From NCBI RefSeq assembly GCF_014646295.1, contig NZ_BMNE01000005.1:225743-289742 (forward strand): 64,000 bases of DNA. Reading direction: 5' to 3'. The position numbers and the translations under genes were made by a program. Positions 1 through 8,155 of this stretch are shown here, piece by piece. The notes beneath the pieces were generated by a model that searched no databases, was not told where the DNA came from, and saw nothing but the letters and a program-made list of their open reading frames with translations. This DNA is from Nocardia rhizosphaerihabitans (GTDB taxonomy: Bacteria > Actinomycetota > Actinomycetes > Mycobacteriales > Mycobacteriaceae). Position 1 is the stretch's first letter. Each line of letters begins with the position of its first letter.

Positions 1-1207
1 TGTCGGCGAACTCGGCGGCGGGGATGTCGTGGTGCCTGCGCACGCGCACGCCGAAGCCGTTTTTGCGCAGCCGGTTCGCGGCCTGGCGCACCTGTTTCAT
101 CTCCGGCCCGGCCAGCGAGAACGTGCGGGTGTCGAGGATCGCCTCGTCGCCGAGGCGCAGCGCCGAGAGCCCGGCATGGCGGTACGCGGTCGCGCCGAGC
201 TCGCTCGCGCCCATCACCGCGGGCGCCCAGCCGAACCGGTCGGCCTGCTCGAGCCACGCCTTGATCGCCTGCGGCCAGGCCTGTTTCGGCCCGATCGGAT
301 CGCCACTGGCCAGGCAGACGCCCAGCTCGACGCGATAGGTGATGGCCGCCTTGCCGTTCGGCGCGAACACCACCGCCTTGTCCCGGCGGGTGGCGAAATA
401 GCCCAGCGAGTCCTCGACATCGCTCGCGGCGAGCAGACCGCGGATCGCCGACTCGTCCAGGCCGGTCATCGCGTTGTCGGCGCGCTGGGAACGCAGCAGC
501 ACCGCCACGGCGGCCAGCAGCGCGATCGCGCCGAACAGGCCGAGCAGGAAGTTCACCCACGAAGGCGGGTGCCCGTCGAAGTGCTCGTTGTCGACCAGCA
601 CCGCCGCGGTGACCCGGTAGACCGCCCACAGCGGCCGCTGCGCGCCCGCGGGCAGCGAGCCGGGCGCGAGCTCCACCAGCCCCCAGCCGACCAGGCAGCC
701 CAGCGCCAGGCCCGCGACCAGCACGCCGAGCGCCTTCCAGAGCGCACCCGGCCTGACCCGCGTGTAGAACTCCAACCGCGCCGCGATCAGGATCCCGATC
801 ACGACGACGTGCACGACGAAGGCGACCAGCGCGTCGACGTCGTCCGCGGAGAAGAAATCCAGGATGTTGGTCACCGCGTAGAGCAGCAGGTAGACGACGA
901 GCAGCAACCACGCGACCCGTTTGCGCGCGGCCAGCGCCCCGGCCAGCAGGCCGACGACCAGCGCCCACACCAGACTCGTGTCGGGTGCGTCGAAGTAGTA
1001 GGTGTCGACATAGTGCCGCGGCGCCTGTGTCAGGTGGCGCAGCGAGGGCGAGAGGCTCCACAGAAAGCACAGGACCGCGAAGACACCGAGGACCAGCCCG
1101 GTGATGTGCGGTACCTCGGCCAGCCTGCCCCGCCCGCGGTGCGGAACGGCGGCGCGGTCCGGCGGGGCCTCGACGGTGGGATGCTGCTCGGCCTGCGTGG
1201 GGGTCAC
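1..1207 (-). CDS. lysX: LysX, bifunctional lysylphosphatidylglycerol synthetase/lysyl-tRNA ligase (N-terminal part, cut by window edge)
   Basis: The reverse strand is open from a GTG at 1207 to the window edge, about 402 codons. The N-terminus is hydrophilic and is followed by several membrane segments (about residues 34-52, 78-112, 125-145, 155-180 and 215-237). Next comes a soluble region with the DUF2156/MprF-like signature, including 'YFATRRDKAVVF' and 'LASGDPIGP'. This is the layout of mycobacterial LysX, where an MprF-like lipid-lysylating half precedes a class II lysyl-tRNA synthetase half. The synthetase half is not visible because the gene continues beyond base 1. LysX adds lysine to phosphatidylglycerol in the membrane and confers resistance to cationic peptides. 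No strong ribosome site precedes the GTG, so the exact start is uncertain. A stand-alone DUF2156 membrane protein cannot be excluded. Confidence 0.8.
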   Translation of the reverse strand, partial: MTPTQAEQHPTVEAPPDRAAVPHRGRGRLAEVPHITGLVLGVFAVLCFLWSLSPSLRHLTQAPRHYVDTYYFDAPDTSLVWALVVGLLAGALAARKRVAWLLLVVYLLLYAVTNILDFFSADDVDALVAFVVHVVVIGILIAARLEFYTRVRPGALWKALGVLVAGLALGCLVGWGLVELAPGSLPAGAQRPLWAVYRVTAAVLVDNEHFDGHPPSWVNFLLGLFGAIALLAAVAVLLRSQRADNAMTGLDESAIRGLLAASDVEDSLGYFATRRDKAVVFAPNGKAAITYRVELGVCLASGDPIGPKQAWPQAIKAWLEQADRFGWAPAVMGASELGATAYRHAGLSALRLGDEAILDTRTFSLAGPEMKQVRQAANRLRKNGFGVRVRRHHDIPAAEFAD

Positions 1208-1327
1208 CGATCCAGTGTGCGTCCATCCGGGCCGGATCGGTGTCGCGGTCGCTGCGGCGTGTTCGTCACCGTGGCCGTTGCGGGGCCGGTTGCGACGCGA
1301 ATTTCCTGGGCGGGTAATAATTTGCCC

Positions 1328-1549
1328 ATGTCGGAACCAGTGGATGTGCCGATCGATGACGATGTCATCAAGCTCGGGCAATTCTTGAAACTGGCCAACC
1401 TGATCGATTCGGGTTCCGAGGCCAAGATGGTGATCGCCCAGGGCCTGGTCCGGGTCAACGACGAGGTGGAGCTGCGCCGCGGCAGGCAGCTACAGGTCGG
1501 CGATGTCGTCGTGCTGGCCGGGCACAAGGTGCGGGTGTCCGGGAACTAG
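1328..1549 (+). CDS. Small S4-domain RNA-binding protein
   Basis: This is a 73-residue protein starting at ATG 1328. Apart from a short acidic N-terminus it is a single S4 fold: 'IKLGQFLKLANL' is the first helix, 'GSEAKMVIAQGLVRVNDEVE' the second helix and turn, and 'GRQLQVGDVVVLAGH' the strand region. It matches the stand-alone S4 proteins of the YbcJ/COG2501 type, which bind structured RNA and are thought to act near the ribosome; the substrate is not known. It is divergent from lysX (120 bp apart) and convergent with rraA, so it is probably a single-gene unit. The reading frame is open far upstream on this strand, but that extension overlaps lysX and has shadow-like composition, so the ATG is preferred. 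Confidence 0.85.
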   Translation: MSEPVDVPIDDDVIKLGQFLKLANLIDSGSEAKMVIAQGLVRVNDEVELRRGRQLQVGDVVVLAGHKVRVSGN

Positions 1550-1572
1550 CCCGAACACCCGCGAGGAGTGCC

Positions 1573-2061
1573 TCAGTCCTCGGCGCGGACCACGACGCCG
1601 TCGTGGTCGCTGTAGACCATCTCGCCGGGCACGAAGGTGACGCCGCCGAACTCGATGGTGACGTCCTTTTCGCCGCTGCCGGTCTGGGTGCTCTTGCGCG
1701 GGTTGGTGCCCAGCGCCTTCACCCCGATGTCGAGGGTGCTCAGGATCGCCGAGTCGCGCACCGCGCCGTTGACGATCACGCCCGCCCAGCCGTTGTCGAC
1801 GCCACGGCCGGCGATGATGTCGCCGACCAGGGCGGTGTGCACGCTCGCGCCGCCGTCGACGACGAGGACCTTGCCCTCGCCCGGCTCGCTCAGGGTCTGC
1901 TTGACCAGCAGGTTGTCCTGGAAGCAACGGATCGTGGTGATCCGTCCGGCGAACGCGGCCCGGCCACCGAACTGGATGAACTGGGTGTCGCAGCTGCGGA
2001 TCTCGGGGCCGATCTCATCGGCCAGATCGGCGGTGGCCACAACATTCGCTGATTCGGTCAT
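1573..2061 (-). CDS. rraA: RraA family protein (regulator of RNase E activity A / HMG aldolase-like)
   Basis: About 162 residues, the usual RraA length. Conserved family stretches are visible: 'TADLADEIGPEIRSCD' at the N-terminus, 'QFGGRAAFAGRITTIRCFQDN', 'VDGGASVHTALVGD', 'NGAVRDSAIL' and 'KALGTNPRKS'. RraA proteins are trimers. In Escherichia coli RraA binds RNase E and dampens RNA decay, while other members are divalent-metal HMG/CHA aldolases; which role applies here cannot be told. ATG 2061 is chosen because it aligns with the mycobacterial protein (Rv3853 type). In-frame starts at 2070 (ATG) and 2082 (GTG) would add 3-7 residues and overlap the end of the upstream START-like gene. The two genes are probably co-transcribed. 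Confidence 0.88.
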   Translation of the reverse strand: MTESANVVATADLADEIGPEIRSCDTQFIQFGGRAAFAGRITTIRCFQDNLLVKQTLSEPGEGKVLVVDGGASVHTALVGDIIAGRGVDNGWAGVIVNGAVRDSAILSTLDIGVKALGTNPRKSTQTGSGEKDVTIEFGGVTFVPGEMVYSDHDGVVVRAED

Positions 2062-2074
2062 GGCCTGCATTCTG

Positions 2075-2530
2075 TCAGGCACCCTCGAGGTGCGCTTTGG
2101 CGATCTCGCGGACCAGGTTGTCGGTGGTGTGCTTGACCGCGATCTTCACGAACGGCTCGATCGTCTTACCGAGCATCTTGCCCGCGATGCCGCCGGGCAC
2201 GAAGTACTCGATGGTCGCGTCGACGGTGCACAGCGCCTCGCCCTTGGGATAGAAGTGGAACGTCGAGATGATCTCGAATCCCTTGATCGACTTGATGCCG
2301 ATCACGCGCCCCTTCTCCCACTTCACGACCTCGACCCTGGACTTGAGCGCCGCGGGGCCGAGCTTCATGTGGCCGTCGAAGGTCGCGCCGAGCCCGTCGG
2401 TCTGGTCGGTGACCGGGACGAAGGATTCGATGCCGTACAGGAAATGCGGCAGATTGCGGTAGTCGTTGACATACTCGAACGCCGTGTCGGCGGATGCGGC
2501 GCAGTCTTCGACGATCCTCACTTCGGTCAT
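2075..2530 (-). CDS. SRPBCC (START-like/polyketide cyclase) family protein
   Basis: A 151-residue protein with the SRPBCC pattern: an N-terminal strand 'TEVRIVEDCAASADTAFEYV', then 'DYRNLPHFLYGIESF' and alternating strands. It ends with a long C-terminal helix ('MLGKTIEPFVKIAVKHTTDNLVREIAKAHLEG'-like, residues about 120-150). This fold makes a hydrophobic pocket for lipids or polyketides; neither substrate nor catalysis can be inferred. ATG 2530 is preferred over the GTG at 2539 because it sits directly before the first conserved strand. It reads into rraA with almost no gap, suggesting a two-gene operon, although no functional link is established. Confidence 0.82.
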   Translation of the reverse strand: MTEVRIVEDCAASADTAFEYVNDYRNLPHFLYGIESFVPVTDQTDGLGATFDGHMKLGPAALKSRVEVVKWEKGRVIGIKSIKGFEIISTFHFYPKGEALCTVDATIEYFVPGGIAGKMLGKTIEPFVKIAVKHTTDNLVREIAKAHLEGA

Positions 2531-2586
2531 ATCGGCCACTTTATCGGTCCCCGGCGACCGATCCGACTACGCGGTGACCGATCTGG

Positions 2587-3531
2587 CTACGCGGTGACCG
2601 CCAGCGTCGCGGCCAGGCCGAGCGCTACGGCCATCACCGTCACCTCGATCGCGGCGTTGCGCAGCGAGATGTCGGCGGTGACCCGATGCTCGCCCGCCCG
2701 GTGCACCCAGCTGCGCCGCCACCACCAGCCAAGGCCGATCAGCGCGCACAGGACGGTGAACTTCGCCAGCAGGATCCGGCCGTATCCGCTCGTCCACAGC
2801 GGTTCGATGCCGCCGATGCGGACCAGCCCGTCGATCAGGCCGGTCGCCGCGATCACGAGCACCAGCGGCGCGGCCAGCGCCGAATAGCGCGGCAGCGTCG
2901 CCGCCCAGTCACTCCTGGTGCGCAGGATCAGCGCCATCGCCAGCAGCAGCCCGAACCAGCACGCCGCGGCCAGCGCGTGCGCCGCGGCAAGCACCGAACC
3001 GAGCATCTGCTGGGACATGTGCCCGGTGATCGGGCGCAGGGCCAGCGCGACAGCGGCGAACACAAGCACCAGATCGGCCGAGGCCGCGTCGGGCCTGCGG
3101 AAGGCCAGTGCCGCGTAGCAGGCGATCGCGCCGGTGCAGAACAGGATCGCGATGCCGATCTGGCCGCCGCTGAGCCGGCCGAGGAACGTGGCGAACTCGC
3201 CCGCGCCGAGCTCGGTCACCGGAACGCCGACGATCCCGGCCGCCTCCCACACCAGTACGGTGAACTCCGCGGCGAACCAGGCGCCGGCCAGCGCGGCCAC
3301 CGGCCGCCAGGCCACGTGCAGCCGCTCGTTGAGCCGGGGGAGTGCCGCCAGCCCGAATACCACCGCACCCGCGCCGTCGGCGACGACGCGCGCGAACGCC
3401 GCACCGGGGAAACCACCCTCGCTGCGCAATCCCCACGCCAGCGCCACCCCGGCCAGGGCCGCCACCACGACCGGCACCAGGACCCGCCACTGCCGCAGCG
3501 TCGTACCGGATACCCGGCGCCCGGTCGTCAT
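2587..3531 (-). CDS. CopD-family copper resistance membrane protein
   Basis: A 314-residue protein with about eight hydrophobic segments spread over its length. It shows CopD-like features: 'RPITGHMSQQML' in a loop, followed by 'AAHALAAACWFGLLLAMALIL' and 'LLAKFTVLCALIGLGWWWRR'. CopD proteins sit in the inner membrane and, with periplasmic CopC, move copper across it. The gene lies 6 bp downstream of copC and in the same direction, the classical copC-copD order, so the two are very likely translated from one transcript. The usual actinobacterial fusion with a cytochrome c oxidase assembly domain is absent, making this the short form. The start at 3531 leaves a short charged N-terminus before the first membrane span. 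Confidence 0.85.
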   Translation of the reverse strand: MTTGRRVSGTTLRQWRVLVPVVVAALAGVALAWGLRSEGGFPGAAFARVVADGAGAVVFGLAALPRLNERLHVAWRPVAALAGAWFAAEFTVLVWEAAGIVGVPVTELGAGEFATFLGRLSGGQIGIAILFCTGAIACYAALAFRRPDAASADLVLVFAAVALALRPITGHMSQQMLGSVLAAAHALAAACWFGLLLAMALILRTRSDWAATLPRYSALAAPLVLVIAATGLIDGLVRIGGIEPLWTSGYGRILLAKFTVLCALIGLGWWWRRSWVHRAGEHRVTADISLRNAAIEVTVMAVALGLAATLAVTA

Positions 3532-3537
3532 GGATGG

Positions 3538-4200
3538 CTACTTCTTGCGGCCGGCGCGGCCACCGAGCAGCGCCACCGCGAGGCCGGCGCCGAACAGCAC
3601 GACGCCACCGGCGATGAACACCCACACGGGCACCCCGCCGGAGTCGCCGCCGCCGTCGGCCTTGTCCTCACCAGGGCGCGGGCCCGGGGTACCGGTGCCG
3701 GCCTTGCTCAGCGTGAAATGCCGTGTCCCGCTGACGGGATGGCCGTCCGCCGAGGTCACCCGGAACGCGAGGGTGTACTCACCGACCGGGCCGAGCTCGC
3801 CCAATTCCACACTGACGGTGCGGCCTTCGACGAGCGCCTTGCCCTTCGACCACAGCCTGCCGTCCGGGCCGACCACGGTCAGCGACGGAAAGTTCTGCTG
3901 CAGTTCCTCGTTGAAGGTGATGCTGGCGCGCGCGGGCCCGACCTCGATGGTCGACCCGTCCTCGGGCACGCTGCTCACGGCACCGGAGTGCGCGCTCGCG
4001 ACTCCGGCCGCCGCGAATACGGCGAGCAGTCCGGCGATCAGGACGGCGAGCACCCGGCGCGCCATGCGCCGCCGCGACGACCTGTTGATGTCGGCGACGA
4101 GTCGGTCGCCCGGAACATCGCCGCGCGGCCCATCCGACGGACGTGCGGGCTCGGCGGAACTGATGATCGTGTTCGCCTGTCGGCAGTGATCGACGCGCAT
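3538..4200 (-). CDS. CopC-family periplasmic copper-binding protein with C-terminal membrane anchor
   Basis: A CopC/YobA-type protein. A signal peptide (around 'MARRVLAVLIAGLLAVFAAAGVASA') is followed by mature 'HSGAVSSVPEDGS'. The N-terminal histidine plus a later 'SADGHPVSGTRHF' supply the Cu(II) ligands expected of CopC. The CopC beta-sandwich is followed by a Gly/Asp-rich linker and a C-terminal membrane helix ending in 'GGRAGRKK', so the protein is tethered outside the membrane. ATG 4200 overlaps the stop codon of the preceding ycnI-like gene, suggesting coupled translation. An internal ATG at 4065 would remove a 45-residue tail with no homology and give a normal signal peptide, so the true start is uncertain. 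The next gene is copD. Confidence 0.85.
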   Translation of the reverse strand: MRVDHCRQANTIISSAEPARPSDGPRGDVPGDRLVADINRSSRRRMARRVLAVLIAGLLAVFAAAGVASAHSGAVSSVPEDGSTIEVGPARASITFNEELQQNFPSLTVVGPDGRLWSKGKALVEGRTVSVELGELGPVGEYTLAFRVTSADGHPVSGTRHFTLSKAGTGTPGPRPGEDKADGGGDSGGVPVWVFIAGGVVLFGAGLAVALLGGRAGRKK

Positions 4201-4850
4201 CACGACCGCCGTGAACGGAAGACGAGGCCGAGTCCCAGGGCGGCCGCGAACAGGCCGAGCGCGAGCCCGATGCCGCCGAGCCAGCGGGCCACCGAATCGG
4301 TACCCGCCTCGGGGGTTTCGGCGGAAGCGACCTGGTGATCGCCCCCCTCGGCGCCACCCTTGGCGCTCAGGGTGAGCGAGGGGGCCGGGTGTTCGGGTTC
4401 GGCGCCGCCGGTGTTCGGCTGATCCCAGGCGACGACCTTGCCGTCGCTGTAGGTCTGCTGGGCGGGGAAGTTCACCGTGTCCTGGGTAGGCAGCGGGCCG
4501 AGCGAGAGCACGAATCGCTGGAACTGGCCAGGTCCGACGCCCGCGTTGCCCGGGTCGGCGGTCCAGGCGACGGCGACCGTCTCACCCTTGTCGTTGCGCT
4601 CGACCTTCGCGGTCCAGCCCGGCATCGGTTCGGTGCGCACGCTTTTCAGGTTCGGCACGATGATTCGCAGCCCGGTGGTGGACGCGGTGTCGGATTCGGT
4701 CGGCACCTTGAACGTGGCGACGGTGTACTTGCCCTGCGCGGCGCCGGGGGCGTCGACGGTCACGTGCGCGGCCGCCGAACCGCAGGCGGCGAGCACCAGC
4801 CCGGCCGCGAGCGCGGCGGTGCCGGTACCGCGGGTGAGGAAGTTCTGCAT
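4200..4850 (-). CDS. YcnI-family (DUF1775) copper-binding membrane-anchored protein
   Basis: A protein of about 216 residues from ATG 4850, which has an AGAAGG ribosome site 7 bases upstream. A signal peptide with 'GLVLAACGSAAA' is followed by 'HVTVDAPGAAQGKY', so processing would expose the N-terminal His typical of the YcnI monohistidine copper site. The family tryptophan is in 'MPGWTAKVERNDKGE' and the conserved 'GPGQFQRFVLSLGPLP' is present. A C-terminal hydrophobic helix ('WLGGIGLALGLFAAALGLGLVF') ends in positive residues, giving a membrane anchor. The lipobox-like 'LAAC' leaves a lipoprotein reading possible. It is part of the leftward copper cluster with copC and copD and probably passes copper to them. 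Confidence 0.87.
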   Translation of the reverse strand: MQNFLTRGTGTAALAAGLVLAACGSAAAHVTVDAPGAAQGKYTVATFKVPTESDTASTTGLRIIVPNLKSVRTEPMPGWTAKVERNDKGETVAVAWTADPGNAGVGPGQFQRFVLSLGPLPTQDTVNFPAQQTYSDGKVVAWDQPNTGGAEPEHPAPSLTLSAKGGAEGGDHQVASAETPEAGTDSVARWLGGIGLALGLFAAALGLGLVFRSRRS

Positions 4851-4890
4851 GGAATTGCCTTCTGTCCGAAGAGTTCTGAGGTCGTCTGGA

Positions 4891-5550
4891 TCAGGCGAAC
4901 AGTGGCGGTGCGCGGGGACGGCGCACACCCTTCGGACGGTCGCCACGAGCGGTGGCGACGGTGGCAGACCAGCGGACAGCGCGATGCGGGATCGGGAGCG
5001 AGGGCGCGGTGAGCACCGCCCGAACTACGCTCGACGCAGCGAGACAGAGCCGCTCGGCAACGAGAATCAGTGCGGCACAGGCGAAGGCCGCGAGGAAGTG
5101 GGCGGTGACCATCGGGGCGCTGGGCAGATGCAGCACATCGAAGGCATTGTCGTGATGATCCATCGTGCCGGTGAGGGCGAAATGGCCTGCCCACTGGCCG
5201 CCGATCAGCGCCGATCCCGCGCGCACAGACGGGGCAGCCGCGAAAATTCGTACGGCGCGAGTAATCCGACCGCGGTGTGCGCCCGCAGCCATGTATCGAC
5301 ACAACGACGAACCTGGCCGCGCCACAGTCGCGCCAGGTCCGACCATGGAACTCGGTCGCGCCGCAGCGTGTTCAGTGCCGTAGCCACTGGCGAAGGCCCC
5401 CGCGCCCAGCGAAACCAGCAGCAGCAGTGCGATTTCCGCCGACCGCGGCACCCCACCACCACCGAGTCCGTGCGCGGCGACCGCCAGCGCACCGACGAGT
5501 ACGCCGCAGCCACCACCGCGTAGGCGGGCGGTGAGCTGCGGCGTGGTCAC
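4891..5550 (-). CDS. Putative integral membrane protein of the copper cluster
   Basis: A 219-residue protein starting at GTG 5550. The N-terminal third has two strongly hydrophobic helices ('GVLVGALAVAAHGLGGGG', 'EIALLLLVSLGAGAFASG'). The C-terminal half has 'GQWAGHFALTG', a 'MDHHDN' cluster and another membrane helix ('VTAHFLAAFACAALILVAERL'). Between them, about residues 58-115, the protein becomes Arg/Ser-rich and non-hydrophobic, which is unusual. An alternative frame over the same bases reads a Trp-containing sequence, so paired frameshifts or an insertion are possible. The position between DUF6474 (8 bp upstream) and ycnI (40 bp downstream) and the His content suggest a copper-related role. 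I do not recognise a named family. Confidence 0.65.
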   Translation of the reverse strand: MTTPQLTARLRGGGCGVLVGALAVAAHGLGGGGVPRSAEIALLLLVSLGAGAFASGYGTEHAAARPSSMVGPGATVARPGSSLCRYMAAGAHRGRITRAVRIFAAAPSVRAGSALIGGQWAGHFALTGTMDHHDNAFDVLHLPSAPMVTAHFLAAFACAALILVAERLCLAASSVVRAVLTAPSLPIPHRAVRWSATVATARGDRPKGVRRPRAPPLFA

Positions 5551-5558
5551 GGCACGGT

Positions 5559-6233
5559 TCAGCGCACGCCCAGGCGGGCGAGCGCGTCGGTCTCCAGCAC
5601 GGAGAGCTCGGCCGAGATGGAGGCGTGCACGGCCTTGCGGCGCGCGGCGGGCATCTGCTCGGCGGTGTTCACCGCGACGGTCAGGTCGGTCAGCCGGGAC
5701 CGGGCGGCGTCGACGAACTTCTTTGTGTCGGCGTCGCCGGGGGCGTCGGCCGCGACCTTGTTCAGCGCGGTCTCGGTGTTGGTGATGCGGGCCTGCAGGC
5801 GGGCGCCGTGGCCGCTGAACTCGCCGAGCTGGTCCAGGCCGATGCCGAGCTGCTGTGCCTTGCGGGCGTCGAGCTGGCCGCGCAGGTAGGTCGCGCCGCG
5901 GTAGGCCAGCGGCGTGAGCACCGGGACCAGCACGCGGGCGACGCCGATGTACTTGCGGATCTGGGCCGCGCTGAACAGTTCGCGGTCGGCCTTGGCCGCC
6001 AGCTTCTCGGCGGCCTTCTCCTCGGCGTGCAGGGTCGCGATCTGCGCCTTGGCCACCTTGGCCTCGGTCTTGGCCTGTGCTTTGGCCGCGCGACGGTTGG
6101 TGCGCTCGCTCGCCTTGGCGGCCTTGCGCTCGTTCTTGGCGCCGAGCTTCGCCTCCACCGCGGCTTTGTGCTTGAGCGCCTTCGCCTCAGCGCGTCGGCT
6201 CGGGCGCCGCTTGCGCTTGCTGAACAACCCCAT
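5559..6233 (-). CDS. DUF6474-type basic coiled-coil protein
   Basis: A 224-residue protein. The first 85 residues are an extremely Lys/Ala/Arg/Glu-rich helix with heptad-like repeats ('RRAEAKALKHKAAVEAKLGAK', 'AQAKTEAKVAKAQIATLHAE'). A less charged segment, 'IRKYIGVARVLVPVLTPLAYRGATYLRG' (about 90-120), may touch the membrane. A predicted helical domain follows, ending 'LSVLETDALARLGVR'. This matches actinobacterial proteins I recall as DUF6474, whose function is unknown. It is the first gene of the leftward series that runs into the copper genes, with 8 bp before the next start, so co-transcription is likely. Nothing in the protein itself indicates metal binding. Confidence 0.78.
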   Translation of the reverse strand: MGLFSKRKRRPSRRAEAKALKHKAAVEAKLGAKNERKAAKASERTNRRAAKAQAKTEAKVAKAQIATLHAEEKAAEKLAAKADRELFSAAQIRKYIGVARVLVPVLTPLAYRGATYLRGQLDARKAQQLGIGLDQLGEFSGHGARLQARITNTETALNKVAADAPGDADTKKFVDAARSRLTDLTVAVNTAEQMPAARRKAVHASISAELSVLETDALARLGVR

Positions 6234-6365
6234 GAGATCAGGCCCTCCGTCATGCTCGCCAAGTCATGAGGCAGTGCCGGGGTAGCGGCCTGCCGTACTT
6301 CGTAGCGTAGTGGGATGAGGGTAGCGATTGGGCATTGTGTCGGGGGGAAGGACCATACTGCTTGC

Positions 6366-8102
6366 GTGCGTGCAGCCGAGGACGACTTCGACGGTGGGCC
6401 GGTGCTTCGCCCGGTCCCCGCTTCCGCTGCGCGCGATCGAGGTGCCGATCTCGGGGTCGTCGAGTCCCGGATCGCTTTCCTGGACGCGCGCTCGCTGATC
6501 GGCTGCAGGCATCGCCTGCGCCTGGACGCCGAGCATCCGGACATGATCGCCGAGGTCCGCGAAGACCCGGGTGTGCAGCAGCGTCGCGAAGCCGCCACCG
6601 CCCATCGCACCAAGGTCCGCGACGAACTGGTCGCGGCCGCCCCCGCCGACTGGGTGGTGATCGACCCGCGGCTGCGTGCCGGGGAGAAGGCCGCGGCGAC
6701 CATGGCCGCGATGGAGGCGGGCGCACCCCGGATCTGGGGCGGCCTGCTGCCTCAAGAGCCCGACACCGGCCGTCGCGGCGGCGCCGAGTTCCTGCTGCGT
6801 GACGACGACCGCGGCGGTTATATCCCGATCATCGTGGTCAACCACAAGGTCACCGACCCGCGCCGGCCCGATCCGGCCGATTTCCACCCGCTGACCTCGG
6901 ACCTGTTCCGCTGGCAGCCCCGCCGCGACAAGCACGTGAAGCTGCGCCCGCAACCGCGCGACCAGCAGCGTCTCGCGCATCTGTACCGGATGCTGCAGCG
7001 CCACGGCATGGCCAGCCCCGCCCTGGTCGGCGGCGCGATCGGCCTGGCCTTCGACCGCATCCTCGTGCACGACCTGACCAATGTCCTCGCCGACTACGAC
7101 CAGCGCTACGGCGACCGCATCGCGGTGGTGCGCGGCGAGCTGCCGACGCAGCCGTCGAAGGTGCCCGAGTGCAGGCAGTGCCCCTGGTGGGTGCGTGGCC
7201 CCGACGGCAATCCCAGTTGCGAGGGGCAGCTGGCGCTGATGCGTGACGTCAGCCTGGTCGCGCCGGGTTCGCGGGCCGAGGTGCTGCGCGTGCACGGCGT
7301 GCAGACCGTCGACGAGCTGGCCGCGTGGGAAGGCGAGGAACCCGACGACTGGCAGCACGGCCCGTTCTCCGAGACGGTGGTCACCGCCCGCGCCTGGATC
7401 GCCGGCGCCCCGCTGGTCCGCCGCTTCGACACGGTGAGCGTGCGCCGCGCCGACGTCGAGGTCGATGTCGACCTGGAGAGCTACCAGGAGGACGGCGCCT
7501 ACCTGTGGGGCACCCTGCTCGACGGCGTCTACCGCCCGTTCGTCACCTGGGACCCGCTGCCCACCGAGGACGAGGGCCGCTCCTTCGGCGAGTTCTGGAC
7601 CTGGCTGATGCGGGTGCGCGCCGACGCCCACGCCGCGGGCAAGACCTTCGCCGCCTACTGCTACTCCCGCACCGCCGAGGACAAGTGGCTCTACGAGTCG
7701 GCCCGCCGCTTCGCGGGCAAGCCCGGCGTCCCGACCACCGAGCAAGTCCGCGCCTTCGTCGACTCCCCCGAATGGGTCGACATGTTCCAGGCTGTCACCG
7801 ACCAATTCATCTGCCCGAACGGCAAGGGCCTCAAGAAGATCGCCCCGGTCGCCGGCTTCGGCTGGCGCGACCCGGAAGCAGGCGGCGAGGCATCCATGGG
7901 CTGGTACCGCCGCGCCGTCGGCTACGACGCCGACCCCGACCTGTCCCAGCGCATCCGCCTGTTCGAATACAACGAAGACGACGTCCGGGCAACGCAGGTG
8001 CTGCGCGACTGGATGTCACAGCGGGCAGTCGACGAGGTTCCCTCGCTGTCCGACTTCGGGCGCGGTGCGACCGGCGGGCCCGAAGGCGGTAGCGGAGCGT
8101 AA
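6366..8102 (+). CDS. TM0106-family RecB-like putative nuclease
   Basis: About 578 residues. The N-terminal part carries RecB/PD-(D/E)XK-like elements: 'LIGCRHRLRLD', 'GLLPQEPD', 'YIPIIVVNHKVT' and a Cys pair in 'ECRQCPWWVRG' (possible Fe-S or zinc site). The C-terminal half has the RNase H-like/RuvC-type pattern of TM0106 proteins, with 'VDVDLESYQEDGAYLWG' at its start, 'YCYSRTAEDKWLYES' and a final 'LFEYNEDDVRATQVLRDWM'. The last motif (YNxxDxxAT) is typical of DEDD-type exonuclease domains. The substrate is unknown. GTG 6366 is preferred because a CATACT -10-like hexamer lies 6 bp upstream, giving a leaderless transcript. ATG 6315 would add 17 unconserved residues. Confidence 0.82.
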   Translation: MRAAEDDFDGGPVLRPVPASAARDRGADLGVVESRIAFLDARSLIGCRHRLRLDAEHPDMIAEVREDPGVQQRREAATAHRTKVRDELVAAAPADWVVIDPRLRAGEKAAATMAAMEAGAPRIWGGLLPQEPDTGRRGGAEFLLRDDDRGGYIPIIVVNHKVTDPRRPDPADFHPLTSDLFRWQPRRDKHVKLRPQPRDQQRLAHLYRMLQRHGMASPALVGGAIGLAFDRILVHDLTNVLADYDQRYGDRIAVVRGELPTQPSKVPECRQCPWWVRGPDGNPSCEGQLALMRDVSLVAPGSRAEVLRVHGVQTVDELAAWEGEEPDDWQHGPFSETVVTARAWIAGAPLVRRFDTVSVRRADVEVDVDLESYQEDGAYLWGTLLDGVYRPFVTWDPLPTEDEGRSFGEFWTWLMRVRADAHAAGKTFAAYCYSRTAEDKWLYESARRFAGKPGVPTTEQVRAFVDSPEWVDMFQAVTDQFICPNGKGLKKIAPVAGFGWRDPEAGGEASMGWYRRAVGYDADPDLSQRIRLFEYNEDDVRATQVLRDWMSQRAVDEVPSLSDFGRGATGGPEGGSGA

Positions 8103-8155
8103 CCACGCAGGGTCCTCGGGAGCACCGCAGAGCGCACAGTAATACGATCGGTGTC

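Noticed and set aside
29..1327. Long rightward open frame running into the S4 gene
   Set aside because: It overlaps lysX on the other strand and has the His/Arg/Gln-rich composition of an antisense shadow; only the last 73 codons are a real gene.
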